Assembly: GCF_036182465.1 (NCBI RefSeq)
Contig: NZ_CP108081.1
Coordinates: forward strand, 7,502,001-7,566,000
Direction of reading: 5' to 3'
Origin: Streptomyces sp. NBC_00258
Lineage (GTDB): Bacteria; Actinomycetota; Actinomycetes; Streptomycetales; Streptomycetaceae
Length of the DNA stretch: 64,000 bases
The notes beneath the pieces were generated by a model. The model made no database searches. It was not told the origin of the DNA and saw nothing but the letters and a program-made list of their open reading frames with translations. Every line of letters begins with the position of its first letter. Positions within the stretch are counted from its first letter, which is position 1. Positions 18,351 to 27,899 of this stretch are shown piece after piece. The position numbers and the translations under genes were made by a program.

Positions 18351-19061
18351 ATGACGACCGAGCCGCCGCCCCCGCCGGATGACGATCCGTTCAAGAAGAA
18401 GCCGCCGGACGAGGGCTCGTCCGGACAGCAGCCGCCGCCACCCGGCGAGGGCCCGCCGTTCGACCCCTCGTACGGCAACGAGCCCCCGCCGGGCACCGGT
18501 TCCCCGTACGGCGCCACTCCGCCGCCACCGCCCTACGGCGGCGGTGACCCGTACGGCAGCGGTGGTGGTGACCCCTACGGCGGCGGCCCGTACGGCAACG
18601 ACCCGCTGGCCGGGATGCCTCCGCTCGCCGACAGCGGCAAGCGCACGCTCGCGCGGATCATCGACATGATCCTCGTCGTCATCGTGGTGTGGCTGGTGAC
18701 GTGGGCCTTCAACGTCAACGAGTACGACGTGGACACGGACAGGATCGACTACGGCAGGTCGTTCGGCCAGTCGCTGATCGCCGCGGTGCTCTACGTCGGC
18801 TACGACACCGTCATGACCGCGAGGGCGGGGCAGACCCTCGGCAAGAAGTGGCTGCACCTGCGGGTGGCGAACCTCGACAACGGCTCCACGCCCTCCGTGC
18901 AGACCTCGCTGGTCCGTGCGCTGGTCCTGTGGCTGCCGTTCGCGTTCTGCTGCGCGTGCATCTGGACCGCGATCGCGGGTGGTTGGAGCTTCTTCGACAA
19001 GCCCTACAAGCAGGGCCTGCACGACAAGGCGGCCAAGACGGTGGTGGTCAGCACGGGCTGA
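18351..19061 (+). CDS. RDD-family membrane protein with Pro/Gly-rich N-terminus
   Basis: A 236-aa protein. The first about 95 residues are low-complexity (PPPP, YGGGDPYGSGGGDPYGGGPYG), followed by an RDD domain: DSGKRTLARIIDMIL ... DTVMTARAGQTLGKKWLHLRVANLD ... GLHDKAAKTVV. Both this protein and its upstream neighbour end in a DKAA(H/K)TFV-type motif, so they are paralogues from a tandem duplication with different disordered tails. Likely cotranscribed with the upstream RDD gene. Confidence 0.82.
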   Translation: MTTEPPPPPDDDPFKKKPPDEGSSGQQPPPPGEGPPFDPSYGNEPPPGTGSPYGATPPPPPYGGGDPYGSGGGDPYGGGPYGNDPLAGMPPLADSGKRTLARIIDMILVVIVVWLVTWAFNVNEYDVDTDRIDYGRSFGQSLIAAVLYVGYDTVMTARAGQTLGKKWLHLRVANLDNGSTPSVQTSLVRALVLWLPFAFCCACIWTAIAGGWSFFDKPYKQGLHDKAAKTVVVSTG

Positions 19062-19107
19062 GTTCCACGGGAGTCGGCATGGGCCGAGTCCCCAGGCGGC
19101 GCAAACG

Positions 19108-19140
19108 ACCGGCGGGTCCGTGGTCAACGGGCCCGCCGGT
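19108..19140. terminator. Hairpin between the second RDD gene and the convergent small membrane gene
   Basis: ACCGGCGGGTCC and GGGCCCGCCGGT form a 12-bp stem with one mismatch and a 9-base loop. Confidence 0.6.
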
Positions 19141-19163
19141 TCGCGTTGCGGTTGGGGGCGGGC

Positions 19164-19460
19164 TCAGGCGCGCTCGCGGACCGGCTCGGACGCCCTGGCG
19201 GCCGCGACGGTCTCGCGCCGCACCGGAACCCGGTGTTCCGAGAGGGTGACGGACGCGGGCCGGGCAACGGACGCCGTCGGCAGGGCGGGCTTCGGTACGG
19301 GAACCGTCATGGCCACGAGGAGGCCGAGCACGAGGGCGGAGAGTGCGATCACCACGACTCCCAGGCCCGAACTCGTCTGTGACAGCAGCAGCATGGCGAG
19401 AGTGGAGAAGATCACGGTGCAGGAACCGTAGGCGAGCTGTGCGGCGGTCGGACGAGGCAT
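19164..19460 (-). CDS. Small two-TM membrane protein, unknown function
   Basis: A 98-aa protein from ATG 19460 (MPRPTAAQLAYGS), with GAGGA upstream. Two hydrophobic helices (TVIFSTLAMLLLSQTSSGLGVVVIALSALVLGLLVAMTV region) are followed by a basic C-terminal tail. The family is not recognised. Convergent with the RDD pair. Confidence 0.65.
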   Translation of the reverse strand: MPRPTAAQLAYGSCTVIFSTLAMLLLSQTSSGLGVVVIALSALVLGLLVAMTVPVPKPALPTASVARPASVTLSEHRVPVRRETVAAARASEPVRERA

Positions 19461-19932
19461 GGCTATTCCGATCCTCGGGGTGGGGGTCTCCCCCCGTGCC
19501 TCTCGCGATGGGGGAGGGTGCGGATAAGAATCTGGGGTTCGACAACGGTGTCCGGTTGGCAAACCACCGGAAATCCGGCGAGCCGCCAACCGACTCTAAT
19601 CGGCTGTCTGCCCGAGCGGAACGAGCAGTAAGCGTGACCTAACCCACGGTGCCGGTGCACAGGGGGCGCACGGAGTCATGACGTCCATCAAGTGGACGTT
19701 CGAACGCGCCTGTTGATTCGTACACCGTTCTTCCGTGAGCGGACGGATGTCCTTGCGCGGCGCACGACCGCCGGTGCATAGCTCACTTGACCTGTTCAAG
19801 TCAAGATCTGTCTTTTCTCCTGCAACTCCGATCGAATGTCGTCACTTGTGACGCGCATAGAGCGCGCGCGGACTCCATGACCTGGACACCCCTCCATTCC
19901 GCGCGCCCGGGCGCGGGGGAGGACTGCATCAA
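19461..19932. other. Long intergenic region upstream of the metalloprotease gene
   Basis: 472 bases without a gene. An inverted repeat ACTTGA-cctgt-TCAAGT lies at 19785-19801 and its TTGACC could serve as a -35, but no matching -10 was convincing. The region is AT-richer than the genes on either side, as expected for a regulated promoter. Confidence 0.4.
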
Positions 19933-22299
19933 GTGACCAGCAGACCATGGACGTTCAGAGCAGCCGCGGTGGGTGTGTCGCTCGCAGCGGCCGCTGCCAC
20001 GTTCTCGACCTTCGCGGTGGCGCAGGCCGCTGCCGGCGATCAGCCGGCCGCGGCGGCGGGCCGTCAGGATCCGGCCGCGAACCGGCAGGACCCGGCACGC
20101 GCCGAGAACCACACCGATCGCGAGCACGACCTGAAGGGCCCGCTGACCGAACGTCAGGAGGCCCAGCGCGAAGAGGCGCTCAAGCAGGTCATATCCGGCG
20201 ACGCCACCGTCAGGAACCGCGGCGGCTCGCAGGTCGTGAAACTCCAGGACGGCAAGTACGTCGAGCTCGGCCGGGAGAAGACCGACCAGATCTTCACGAT
20301 CCTCGTGGAGTTCGGCGACAAGACGGACCCCCGCTACGGCGGCACCCCGGGTCCCCTGCACAACCAGATAGCCGAGCCGGACCGCTCCGAGGACAACAGC
20401 ACGGCCTGGCAGGCGGACTACAACAAGAAGCACTTCGAAGAGCTCTACTTCGGCACCGGCAAGGGTGTCGAGTCGATGAAGAAGTACTACGAGAAGCAGT
20501 CCTCGGGCCGCTACTCCATCGGCGGCGCGGTCTCCGACTGGGTCAAGGTGCCCTACAACGAGGCCCGTTACGGCTCCAACAAGTGCGAGCCCGACACCTG
20601 CGCGTGGAACGCCGTCGCCGACGGTGTCACCGCCTGGGCCGACGCCCAGAAGGCGGCCGGCAAGTCCGACGCCGACATCAAGTCCGAGCTGGCCGCCTAC
20701 GACAAGTGGGACCGCAACGACTTCGACGCCGACGGCAACTTCAACGAGCCCGACGGCTACATCGACCACTTCCAGATCGTGCACGCCGGCGAGGACGAGT
20801 CCGCGGGCGGCGGCGCCCAGGGCGAGGACGCCATCTGGGCCCACCGCTGGTACGCGTTCGGCACGGACGCCGGCGCCACCGGCCCCACGGGCAACAAGAT
20901 GGGCGGGGCGCAGATCGGCAGCTCCGGCATCTGGGTCGGCGACTACACCATCCAGCCGGAGAACGGCGGACTCGGCGTCTTCGCCCACGAGTACGGCCAC
21001 GACCTCGGTCTGCCGGACCACTACGACACCACCAACACCGCCGAGAACTCCACCGGGTTCTGGACGCTGATGTCGTCCGGCTCCTGGCTCGGCGAGGGCA
21101 AGGGCACCATCGGTGACCTGCCCGGCGACATGACCGCCTGGGACAAACTCCAGCTCGGCTGGCTGAAGTACGACACGGCCAAGGCCGCGACGCGCTCCAC
21201 CCACAAGCTGGGCCTGGCGGAGTACAACACCAAGAACGCCCAGGCGCTGGTGGTCGAACTGCCCGAGAAGGAGGTCACCAACCCGGTGGTCACCCCGGCT
21301 CAGGGCGACACCCAGTGGTGGAGCGGCAGCGGCGACGACCTCAAGAACACGCTGACCCGTTCCGTCGACCTCACCGGCAAGTCCTCGGCCGCGCTGACCC
21401 TCGACGGCTGGTACGACATCGAGACCGACTTCGACTACCTCTACACCGAGGTCTCGACCGACGGCGCCAACTGGACGCCGCTGGACGGCACGGTCGACGG
21501 CGCGGCCCTCCCGCGCGACGGCAGTGGCAAGCCCGCGCTGACCGGCACCGTGGACGCGTACAAGAAGCTCTCGTTCCCGCTCGACGCCTACGCGGGCAAG
21601 AAGTTCGACCTCCGCTTCCGCTACCAGACCGACGGCGGGGTGGCCCAGAAGGGCTTCGCGGCCGACGTGATCACGGTGACGGCCGACGGTTCGCCGGTCT
21701 TCTCGGACAACGCCGAGACCGCCGACGCCGCCTGGAAGACCGACGGCTTCTCCCGCATCGGCGCGGCCGTCACGGACGACTACGCGCAGTACTACATCGC
21801 CGAGAACCGCCAGTACGTGTCGTACGACAAGACCCTCAAGTCCGGCCCGTACAACTTCGGCTTCTCGACCACGCGCCCGTCCTGGGTGGAGCACTTCCCG
21901 TACCAGAACGGTCTGCTGATCTGGAAGTGGGACACCTCCCAGAACGACAACAACGTCAGCCAGCACGCGGGCTCCGGTCTGCTGCTGCCGGTGGACGCCC
22001 ACCCGAAGCCGCTGAAGTGGTCCGACGGCACGCTGATGCGCACCCGCATCCAGTCGTACGACTCGCCCTTCAGCTCGTACCGGACGGACGCCCTCAGGCT
22101 GCACAAGGCGGACGTCGCCACGAAGATCCCGTCGCTTCCGGGCAACCGGATCTTCGACGACCACAAGAACACGTACTACGACGAGACCAACCCGACCTCG
22201 GGCGTCCGCGTCACTGACACCAACACCAAGATCGCGATCGTGAAGGAGCCGCGCGACGGCTCGACGATCACGGTGAAGGTCTCCGCCGCGACGAAGTAA
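19933..22299 (+). CDS. Secreted M6-family metalloprotease (immune inhibitor A type)
   Basis: A 788-aa protein. Signal peptide residues 1-34 (TSRPWTFRAAAVGV ... FAVAQAAA), a charged propeptide (about 35-110), then the M6 catalytic domain with the zinc motif HEYGH (His352, Glu353, His356) followed by DLGLPDHYD. The C-terminal half contains a jelly-roll-like domain (WSGSGDDLKNTLTRSVDLTG ... FDYLYTEVSTDGANW). Homologues are exported Zn-endopeptidases that degrade extracellular proteins. The GTG start has GGGGGAGGA upstream. Monocistronic with its own terminator. Confidence 0.93.
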   Translation: MTSRPWTFRAAAVGVSLAAAAATFSTFAVAQAAAGDQPAAAAGRQDPAANRQDPARAENHTDREHDLKGPLTERQEAQREEALKQVISGDATVRNRGGSQVVKLQDGKYVELGREKTDQIFTILVEFGDKTDPRYGGTPGPLHNQIAEPDRSEDNSTAWQADYNKKHFEELYFGTGKGVESMKKYYEKQSSGRYSIGGAVSDWVKVPYNEARYGSNKCEPDTCAWNAVADGVTAWADAQKAAGKSDADIKSELAAYDKWDRNDFDADGNFNEPDGYIDHFQIVHAGEDESAGGGAQGEDAIWAHRWYAFGTDAGATGPTGNKMGGAQIGSSGIWVGDYTIQPENGGLGVFAHEYGHDLGLPDHYDTTNTAENSTGFWTLMSSGSWLGEGKGTIGDLPGDMTAWDKLQLGWLKYDTAKAATRSTHKLGLAEYNTKNAQALVVELPEKEVTNPVVTPAQGDTQWWSGSGDDLKNTLTRSVDLTGKSSAALTLDGWYDIETDFDYLYTEVSTDGANWTPLDGTVDGAALPRDGSGKPALTGTVDAYKKLSFPLDAYAGKKFDLRFRYQTDGGVAQKGFAADVITVTADGSPVFSDNAETADAAWKTDGFSRIGAAVTDDYAQYYIAENRQYVSYDKTLKSGPYNFGFSTTRPSWVEHFPYQNGLLIWKWDTSQNDNNVSQHAGSGLLLPVDAHPKPLKWSDGTLMRTRIQSYDSPFSSYRTDALRLHKADVATKIPSLPGNRIFDDHKNTYYDETNPTSGVRVTDTNTKIAIVKEPRDGSTITVKVSAATK

Positions 22300-22324
22300 A
22301 AGCCATAACTGCAGGTCAAGCCAT

Positions 22325-22360
22325 GATCGGCCGCGACCCCCTGGCGGGTCGCGGCCGATC
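22325..22360 (+). terminator. Terminator of the M6 metalloprotease gene
   Basis: Perfect 15-bp stem GATCGGCCGCGACCC/GGGTCGCGGCCGATC, 6-base loop, followed by GTGTTT. Confidence 0.85.
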
Positions 22361-22420
22361 GTGTTTAGGTGCGTGCTGTGACTCTCTTATTGACACTGGT
22401 TCTCACGGGGGTGTGACTGC

Positions 22421-22756
22421 ATGGCCGCAGGAGGTTTCTGCAAGCTGCCGAACGGCACGGTGGTGGTGGCGTTGAACCTGCCACGACCACTCGCCGCGGG
22501 CAGCGGCTCGGTACGCGTGCTCGTGCACGCCCAGAACCGCGCCCGCGCCCTGACGCGGCTGCGCAACCTGGGCATGCGGGCGGTGTACCTGCGCGGCAAC
22601 GCGGAGCCCCCGACCCCGGACGAGATCACCGCGGTCCTGCATCATCCCGACGGCCTCATATGGCGCACGGCACCCGGTGCGGACGCTTGCGCGGCCGAGC
22701 TGTGGCATCCGATCCGGGCGCTGATGCGGCGTACGGCCACGCCGCAGGGGTTCTAG
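22421..22756 (+). CDS. Conserved hypothetical protein
   Basis: A 111-aa soluble protein (MAAGGFCKLPNGTVVVALNLP) with GGGGGTG upstream of the ATG. Alternating hydrophobic strands and helices suggest a small alpha/beta fold; Arg is frequent. I do not recognise a family. Convergent with pncA. Codon bias is normal for the chromosome, so it is likely a real gene. Confidence 0.7.
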   Translation: MAAGGFCKLPNGTVVVALNLPRPLAAGSGSVRVLVHAQNRARALTRLRNLGMRAVYLRGNAEPPTPDEITAVLHHPDGLIWRTAPGADACAAELWHPIRALMRRTATPQGF

Positions 22757-22799
22757 GCCGGGCCTCGGACCGGGCAGGGGTGCGCGGGCCGCTGCCGGT

Positions 22800-23384
22800 T
22801 CAGACGACCGGCTTGCCGCTCAGTTCCACGCCCGCGGCGCTCAGCTCCTCCAGGGCCCGCTCGGTGGTCTCCTCGGCCACGCCGGCCGTGAGGTCGAGCA
22901 GGACCTGCGTACGGAAGCCCTCGCGGGCCGCGTCCAGGGCGGTGGCGCGGACGCAGTGGTCGGTGGCGATGCCCACCACGTCGACCTCGGTGATCTCGCG
23001 GGCGCGCAGCCAGTCGCCCAGCGTCACGCCGTTCTCGTCGGCGCCCTCGAAGCCGCTGTACGCCGCCGCGTACGCCCCCTTGTCGAAGACGGCGTCGATC
23101 GCGCCGGAGGCGACCGCCGGGGCGAAGTTCGGGTGGAAGCCGACGCCCTCGGTGCCCGCCACGCAGTGCGCCGGCCAGGAGTGGACGTAGTCGGGGTTGT
23201 CGGCGAAGTGGCCGCCGGGGGCGATGTGGTGGTCGCGGGTCGCCACGACGTGGCGGTAGCCCGCGGGGGCCTGCCCGATCAGCTCCGTGATCGCGGCGGC
23301 GACATCGGCTCCGCCGGACACGGCGAGGCTGCCGCCTTCGCAGAAGTCGTTCTGCACGTCTACGACGATCAAGGCGCGGCGCAT
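22800..23384 (-). CDS. pncA: Nicotinamidase
   Basis: A 194-aa isochorismatase-fold hydrolase. The catalytic triad is Asp9 (VVDVQNDF), Lys102 (FDKGAY) and Cys144 (ATDHCVRAT); the metal site is Asp51, His53 (RDHHIAPGGHF) and His73. It deamidates nicotinamide to nicotinate, the substrate of the PncB encoded just upstream on the same strand. The two genes thus form the NAD salvage step nicotinamide to nicotinate mononucleotide. The 183-base gap to pncB contains a copy of the dispersed repeat. Confidence 0.92.
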   Translation of the reverse strand: MRRALIVVDVQNDFCEGGSLAVSGGADVAAAITELIGQAPAGYRHVVATRDHHIAPGGHFADNPDYVHSWPAHCVAGTEGVGFHPNFAPAVASGAIDAVFDKGAYAAAYSGFEGADENGVTLGDWLRAREITEVDVVGIATDHCVRATALDAAREGFRTQVLLDLTAGVAEETTERALEELSAAGVELSGKPVV

Positions 23385-23410
23385 GTCGGTGTCCTTCTGC
23401 GGGTTGTAGT

Positions 23411-23449
23411 GGGCTGATCGTGCAGTTCCCCGCGCCCCTGGCGGGGCGT
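23411..23449. repeat. Dispersed GCAGTTCCCCGCGCCCC repeat, single copy
   Basis: GATCGTGCAGTTCCCCGCG core followed by CGCCCC-tgg-CGGGGCG hairpin. It lies between pncB and pncA. Confidence 0.75.
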
Positions 23450-23567
23450 GACCGTGTGACCGAGTCGTTGCCGTTGCATTCCCGCTCCTCGTCCGTTCAT
23501 GCCCGTTCGGGCTCGGGGTGGCCTGAGGTGTGCCCCCGGGTGTTCCTCGGATCCGGTCCCACCTGGC

Positions 23568-24896
23568 TCATACGTACTCGGTCGGAATGACGGCTTCCCC
23601 GCGGGAGAGCTGGGTCGCCGAGAGGGGCAGGTTCGCGCGGGCGGCCGCGTGCCGGTCGCGTACGACGTCCAGGGGCTCGCGGGCGAGGACCTGGCCGCCC
23701 TTGACGAGCTCCACCAGGAGCTGACGGTCGCTGAGCTCGGCCGGGACGGCCCCGAGGCCGATCACCTCGGCCTCGGCGACCCCGTACGGGTCGAGCCGCC
23801 GCGCGGCCCATTTGCGGCCGCCGATGGACGTCTTGCCGCCCGTCGACTTCTTGGCCACCGGAACCAGCGGAGCCTTCGGGTCCGCGGACTCGGCACGGGC
23901 GACGAGCTTGTAGACCATCGAACAGGTCGGATGGCCGGATCCCGTCACCAGCTGCGTGCCCACGCCGTACGCGTCCACGGGCGCCGCGGCCAGCGAGGCG
24001 ATCGCGTACTCGTCCAGGTCCGAGGTCACGATGATGCGGGTGTTCGTGGCGCCCAGCTCGTCCAGCTGCTGGCGTACCCGGTGCGCCACGAGCAGCAGGT
24101 CACCGGAGTCGATGCGGACGGCCCCCAGCTCGGGTCCGGCCACCTCGACGGCCAGCCGGACGGCCTCGGCGACGTCGTACGTGTCGACCAGCAGCGTCGT
24201 GCCCCGGCCGAGCGAGTCCACCTGGGCCTGGAAGGCGTCCCGCTCGCTGTCGTGGAGGAGCGTGAAGGCATGGGCGCTGGTGCCGACGGTCGGAATGCCG
24301 TAACGGAAGCCGGCTGCCAGGTCGGAGGTGGTCGTGAAGCCACCGACGTACGCCGCCCGGGACGCCGCCACCGCGGCCAGTTCGTGGGTGCGGCGGGCGC
24401 CCATCTCGATCAGCGGGCGCTCCCCGGCGGCCGAGGCCATCCGGGAGGCGGCGGCCGCGATCGCCGAGTCGTGGTTGAGGATGGAGAGGATCACCGTCTC
24501 CAGGAGCACGCACTCCGCGAAGGAGCCCTCGACCCGCAGGATCGGCGACCCGGGGAAGTACACCTCGCCCTCGGGGTAGCCCCAGACGGCGCCGCTGAAG
24601 CGGTAGGAGGCCAGCCATTCCAGGGTCGGCTCGTCCACCACACGGCGCTCGCGCAGAAAGCCGAGGACGTCCGCGTCGAAGCGGAAGTTCTCGATCGCGT
24701 CCAGCACCCGTCCGGTCCCCGCCACGACACCGTAGCGGCGGCCCTCGGGCAGCCGGCGCGTGAAGACCTCGAAGACCGAGCGCCGGTCGGCGGCCCCGCC
24801 CTTGAGGGCGGCCTGCAACATCGTCAGCTCGTAGTGGTCCGTGAAGAGCGCGGTGGAGGGAACATCAACCGGCAGCCCTAGGTCCGCTGCGTTCAC
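23568..24896 (-). CDS. pncB: Nicotinate phosphoribosyltransferase
   Basis: A 442-aa protein; makes nicotinate mononucleotide from nicotinate and PRPP in the Preiss-Handler pathway. Recognisable stretches are [16 protein letters not shown] at the N-terminus, [24 protein letters not shown] and [13 protein letters not shown], all in family order. The GTG start at 24896 has AGGAG 8 bases upstream. Divergent from clpS, with hairpin-forming G/C runs between (for example CCGGGGG/CCCCCGG at 24948-24965). Confidence 0.93.
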   Translation of the reverse strand: MNAADLGLPVDVPSTALFTDHYELTMLQAALKGGAADRRSVFEVFTRRLPEGRRYGVVAGTGRVLDAIENFRFDADVLGFLRERRVVDEPTLEWLASYRFSGAVWGYPEGEVYFPGSPILRVEGSFAECVLLETVILSILNHDSAIAAAASRMASAAGERPLIEMGARRTHELAAVAASRAAYVGGFTTTSDLAAGFRYGIPTVGTSAHAFTLLHDSERDAFQAQVDSLGRGTTLLVDTYDVAEAVRLAVEVAGPELGAVRIDSGDLLLVAHRVRQQLDELGATNTRIIVTSDLDEYAIASLAAAPVDAYGVGTQLVTGSGHPTCSMVYKLVARAESADPKAPLVPVAKKSTGGKTSIGGRKWAARRLDPYGVAEAEVIGLGAVPAELSDRQLLVELVKGGQVLAREPLDVVRDRHAAARANLPLSATQLSRGEAVIPTEYV

Positions 24897-25058
24897 TTAG
24901 GGTCTCCTCGCGATGACACAGGGGGCACCCCCAGGTCGGCCGGGGGTCCGGGGGTTGGCCCCCGGGAATTGCGGCATGGCAAGGGATGGTACCCCCTATC
25001 TCGTCACTCTGACGATTTGTGGGGCTCGTTTGGCCGGGCACCCACCTGTGGTGGCAGC

Positions 25059-25376
25059 ATGGGCCGTGTGACGGCTCCCGCACCCCTAGAGACCGAAAAA
25101 ACCGAGTCGGCGGAGGAGGTCTTCGCCGTACCCGAGCCCGACGTCCCCTGGGTGACCATCGTCCACAACGACCCGGTCAACCTGATGAGCTACGTGACCT
25201 ACGTCTTCCAGTCGTACTTCGGCTACTCGAAGGACAAGGCCACCAAGCTGATGCTCGACGTCCACCACAAGGGCCGGGCCGTGGTCTCCAGCGGCACGCG
25301 TGAGGAGATGGAACGCGACGTACAGGCCATGCACGGCTACGGTCTGTGGGCCACCCTCCAGCACGACCGGAAATAG
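25059..25376 (+). CDS. clpS: ATP-dependent Clp protease adaptor
   Basis: A 105-aa protein. ClpS core: [70 protein letters not shown]. The NDxVN segment and the helix with VHxxGRA are the N-degron-binding and ClpA/C-docking features. It delivers N-end-rule substrates to ClpCP. The start is either ATG 25059 or GTG 25068; neither has a Shine-Dalgarno sequence. The DUF2017 gene follows 80 bases later, a common pairing in actinobacteria. Confidence 0.93.
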   Translation: MGRVTAPAPLETEKTESAEEVFAVPEPDVPWVTIVHNDPVNLMSYVTYVFQSYFGYSKDKATKLMLDVHHKGRAVVSSGTREEMERDVQAMHGYGLWATLQHDRK

Positions 25377-25456
25377 ACCGGAAGCAGACCGGCGAAACAC
25401 AGCCCGACCGGCAGTTGCCCGACGCCCGCGCAGTACTGGAAGTAGCGACGCACCTG

Positions 25457-26062
25457 ATGCCAGGACACTTCGAACCGCTCCCCGGCGGCGGCGCGGCCGT
25501 CGCCCTCGACGAGGTCGAGATCTCCATCATCCGCTCCCTCGCCGTACAGCTCCTGGAACTCATCGGACCGGGACCGGGCGAGGACGCCTCCGACGACCCG
25601 CTCGCCGAGCTGTTCGCGGAGGGCCCGAGCGAACCGCCCTCCGATCCCGTGCTGAAACGGCTCTTCCCCGACGCGTACAGCGGACCCGACGTCGAGGCCG
25701 ACTCGCGCGAGCAGGCCGAGGAGCAGCGCGCGTACTCGGCGGAGTTCCGCCGCTTCACCGAGAACGACCTGCGCGCCGCCAAGCGCGAGAACGCGCTCAC
25801 GGTGATCCGATCCCTGGACACGCTCTCGGCCGTGGGGGAGGGCGGCGCGGTCCTCAAGCTGTCCGCCGAGGAGTCCGAGCAGTGGCTGCGTGCCCTCAAC
25901 GACCTGCGCTTGGCCATCGGATCCCGCCTCGACGTCGTCGACGAGGAGGACACCGACCTCCTCTACCGGCTGCCGGACGAGGACCCGCGCAAGCCGATGG
26001 TGATGGCGTATCTGTGGCTGGGCGGGCTCCAGGAGACGTTGGTTGAAACGTTGATGTCCTGA
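25457..26062 (+). CDS. DUF2017-family protein
   Basis: A 201-aa protein from ATG 25457 (MPGHFEPLPGGGAAVALDEVEISIIRSLAVQLLELI). It is acidic and mostly helical; the C-terminal part DLRLAIGSRLDVVDEED with YLWLGGLQETLVETL is typical of DUF2017. The gene follows clpS in many actinobacteria, so a link to Clp-dependent proteolysis is plausible but unproven. No catalytic residues are apparent. Confidence 0.85.
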   Translation: MPGHFEPLPGGGAAVALDEVEISIIRSLAVQLLELIGPGPGEDASDDPLAELFAEGPSEPPSDPVLKRLFPDAYSGPDVEADSREQAEEQRAYSAEFRRFTENDLRAAKRENALTVIRSLDTLSAVGEGGAVLKLSAEESEQWLRALNDLRLAIGSRLDVVDEEDTDLLYRLPDEDPRKPMVMAYLWLGGLQETLVETLMS

Positions 26063-26292
26063 CATATTTCGTTCGCTCAGCGGACGCTCAAATCCGAATA
26101 ACGATCCCGTCACCGTGACCGCGTCCTATGGGGCGCGGTCTGACTTTTGTCCGGTTCTCCCTGTGGTGTGCGCTACACGCGCCTCAGGTGATCAGTGTTG
26201 CGGCCGTGATAAATCTTCACGACCGCCCGGCGGGACGCCACCCATGTCCCCGTCGGGTGCGCCACCGGCCGGCGGATCGCCGACCAGGCACG

Positions 26293-26374
26293 AGCAGGCT
26301 CGGGGAGCCTGCTCCGCTCCATTCAATCCGGGGGGATCGGGACCCGATCCGGAGCCGACGACGGCTCGGATCGG
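26293..26374 (+). promoter_or_regulatory. Two strong hairpins in the leader of the amino-acid permease gene
   Basis: Hairpin 1 (26293-26313): AGCAGGCTC-ggg-GAGCCTGCT. Hairpin 2 (26344-26374): CCGATCCGGAGCC-gacgac-GGCTC-GGATCGG, about 12 bp with one bulge, ending just before GGAGAAAGG. Together they could gate ribosome access or attenuate. The remaining bases of 26063-26396 show nothing else I can name. Confidence 0.5.
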
Positions 26375-26396
26375 CATGGAGAAAGGCGCATCAGAC

Positions 26397-27857
26397 ATGA
26401 CCTCGGTGCAGGTCGGCAAGAACGACGACGGGCACGACCGCCAAGGTGTCGTGGGCAGCGAAGCCCCCGAAGAGGGTTACGAACGCGGCCTCAACAGCCG
26501 TCAGGTCCAGATGATCGCGATCGGCGGCGCCATCGGCGTCGGCCTCTTCCTGGGGGCCGGGGCGAACATCGCCAAGGCGGGCCCCAGCCTCATCCTCATG
26601 TACGCCCTCGCGGGCGTCATCATCTTCTTCATCATGCGGGCCCTCGGAGAGCTCCTGCTCTACCGCCCGGTCTCGGGCTCCTTCGCGGAGTACTCCCGCG
26701 AGTTCCTCGGCCCGTTCTTCGGCTACTTCACCGGCTGGACGTACTGGCTGATGTGGGTCGTCACCGGCATGGCGGAACTCACCGCCGCCGCGATCTACGT
26801 CAACTACTGGTTCCCGCAGATCCCGCAGTGGGTCACGGCCCTGGTCTTCCTGCTGGTCCTCTTCGGAGCCAACCTGATCTCGGTGAAGCTCTTCGGCGAG
26901 ATCGAGTTCTGGTTCTCGATGGTCAAGGTCACCGCCCTCATCGGCATGATCGTGATCGGCCTGGGCGTCCTCACCTTCGGCTTCAGCTCCGCGGGCGACT
27001 CGGCGGCCGTCTCCAACCTCTGGGCCTTCGACGGCTTCTTCCCCAAGGGCATCGGCTCGTCCCTGATGACCCTGCAGGGCGTGATGTTCGCGTACCTCGC
27101 CGTCGAGCTCGTCGGCGTCACCGCCGGTGAGTCCGAGAACCCCGAGAAGACCCTCCCCAAGGCGATCAACACCCTGCCCTGGCGCATCGCCCTCTTCTAC
27201 GTCGGCGCCCTCACCGTCATCCTCTGCGTCGTGAAGTGGACCGAGTTCGCACCAGGAGTGAGCCCCTTCGTGGAGGCCTTCGCGAAGATCGGCATCCCGG
27301 CGGGCGCGGGCATCGTGAACTTCGTCGTCCTGACGGCGGCCCTGTCCTCCTGCAACTCCGGCATGTACTCCACGGGCCGCATGCTGCGCACCCTGGCGGA
27401 CAACGGCGAGGCCCCCAGGATCTTCAACAAGCTGTCCTCCACCAAGACGCCCGCGCTCGGCATCACCGTCTCCATGCTCTTCATGGGCATCGGCGTGATT
27501 CTGAACTACATCGTCCCGGAGAAGGCCTTCGGCTACGTCACCTCGGTGGCCACCGCGGCCGGCATCTGGACCTGGCTGATGATCCTGGCCAGCCACATCC
27601 TGTACCGCCGCGCGGTCGACGCCGGGCGGCTGCCCGCCTCGTCCTTCCCGGCCCCGGGCGGCTCGAAGCTCAGCTGGGTCGCGGTCGTGTTCCTGCTCTT
27701 CGTCACCTGCCTCATCGCGTACGACGCCGACTCCCGAGTCTGCCTCTACGTGATGGCCGGCTGGGCGGCGGCACTGGGCATCGGCTGGGCCGTACTGAAG
27801 TCGCGGAACCCGGAGGTCACGGAGCGCCGCGACCCCGAGTTCGAGAAGATCGGCTGA
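26397..27857 (+). CDS. APC-family amino-acid permease (CycA/AnsP/GabP-like)
   Basis: A 486-aa protein with 12 predicted helices. Helix 1 has the APC signature IAIGGAIGVGLFLGAGANIAKAGPS, and loop 2-3 has RALGELLLYRPVSGSFAEYSREFLGPFFGY, both typical of the amino-acid/H+ symporter branch (asparagine, GABA, D-Ala/Gly, aromatic). The exact amino acid is not predictable. The start ATG 26397 follows GAGAAAGG; the ORF continues upstream without coding character. It ends in a strong terminator. Its long hairpin-rich leader suggests post-transcriptional control. Confidence 0.88.
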   Translation: MTSVQVGKNDDGHDRQGVVGSEAPEEGYERGLNSRQVQMIAIGGAIGVGLFLGAGANIAKAGPSLILMYALAGVIIFFIMRALGELLLYRPVSGSFAEYSREFLGPFFGYFTGWTYWLMWVVTGMAELTAAAIYVNYWFPQIPQWVTALVFLLVLFGANLISVKLFGEIEFWFSMVKVTALIGMIVIGLGVLTFGFSSAGDSAAVSNLWAFDGFFPKGIGSSLMTLQGVMFAYLAVELVGVTAGESENPEKTLPKAINTLPWRIALFYVGALTVILCVVKWTEFAPGVSPFVEAFAKIGIPAGAGIVNFVVLTAALSSCNSGMYSTGRMLRTLADNGEAPRIFNKLSSTKTPALGITVSMLFMGIGVILNYIVPEKAFGYVTSVATAAGIWTWLMILASHILYRRAVDAGRLPASSFPAPGGSKLSWVAVVFLLFVTCLIAYDADSRVCLYVMAGWAAALGIGWAVLKSRNPEVTERRDPEFEKIG

Positions 27858-27899
27858 CGGACCTGGCGCAGAACATGTAGGGCTCGTGGCCCAGCATGT

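Noticed and set aside
19801..22164. 787-aa reading frame opposite the M6 metalloprotease
   Set aside because: Val/Gly/Arg-rich shadow; the plus strand carries the signal peptide and zinc motif.
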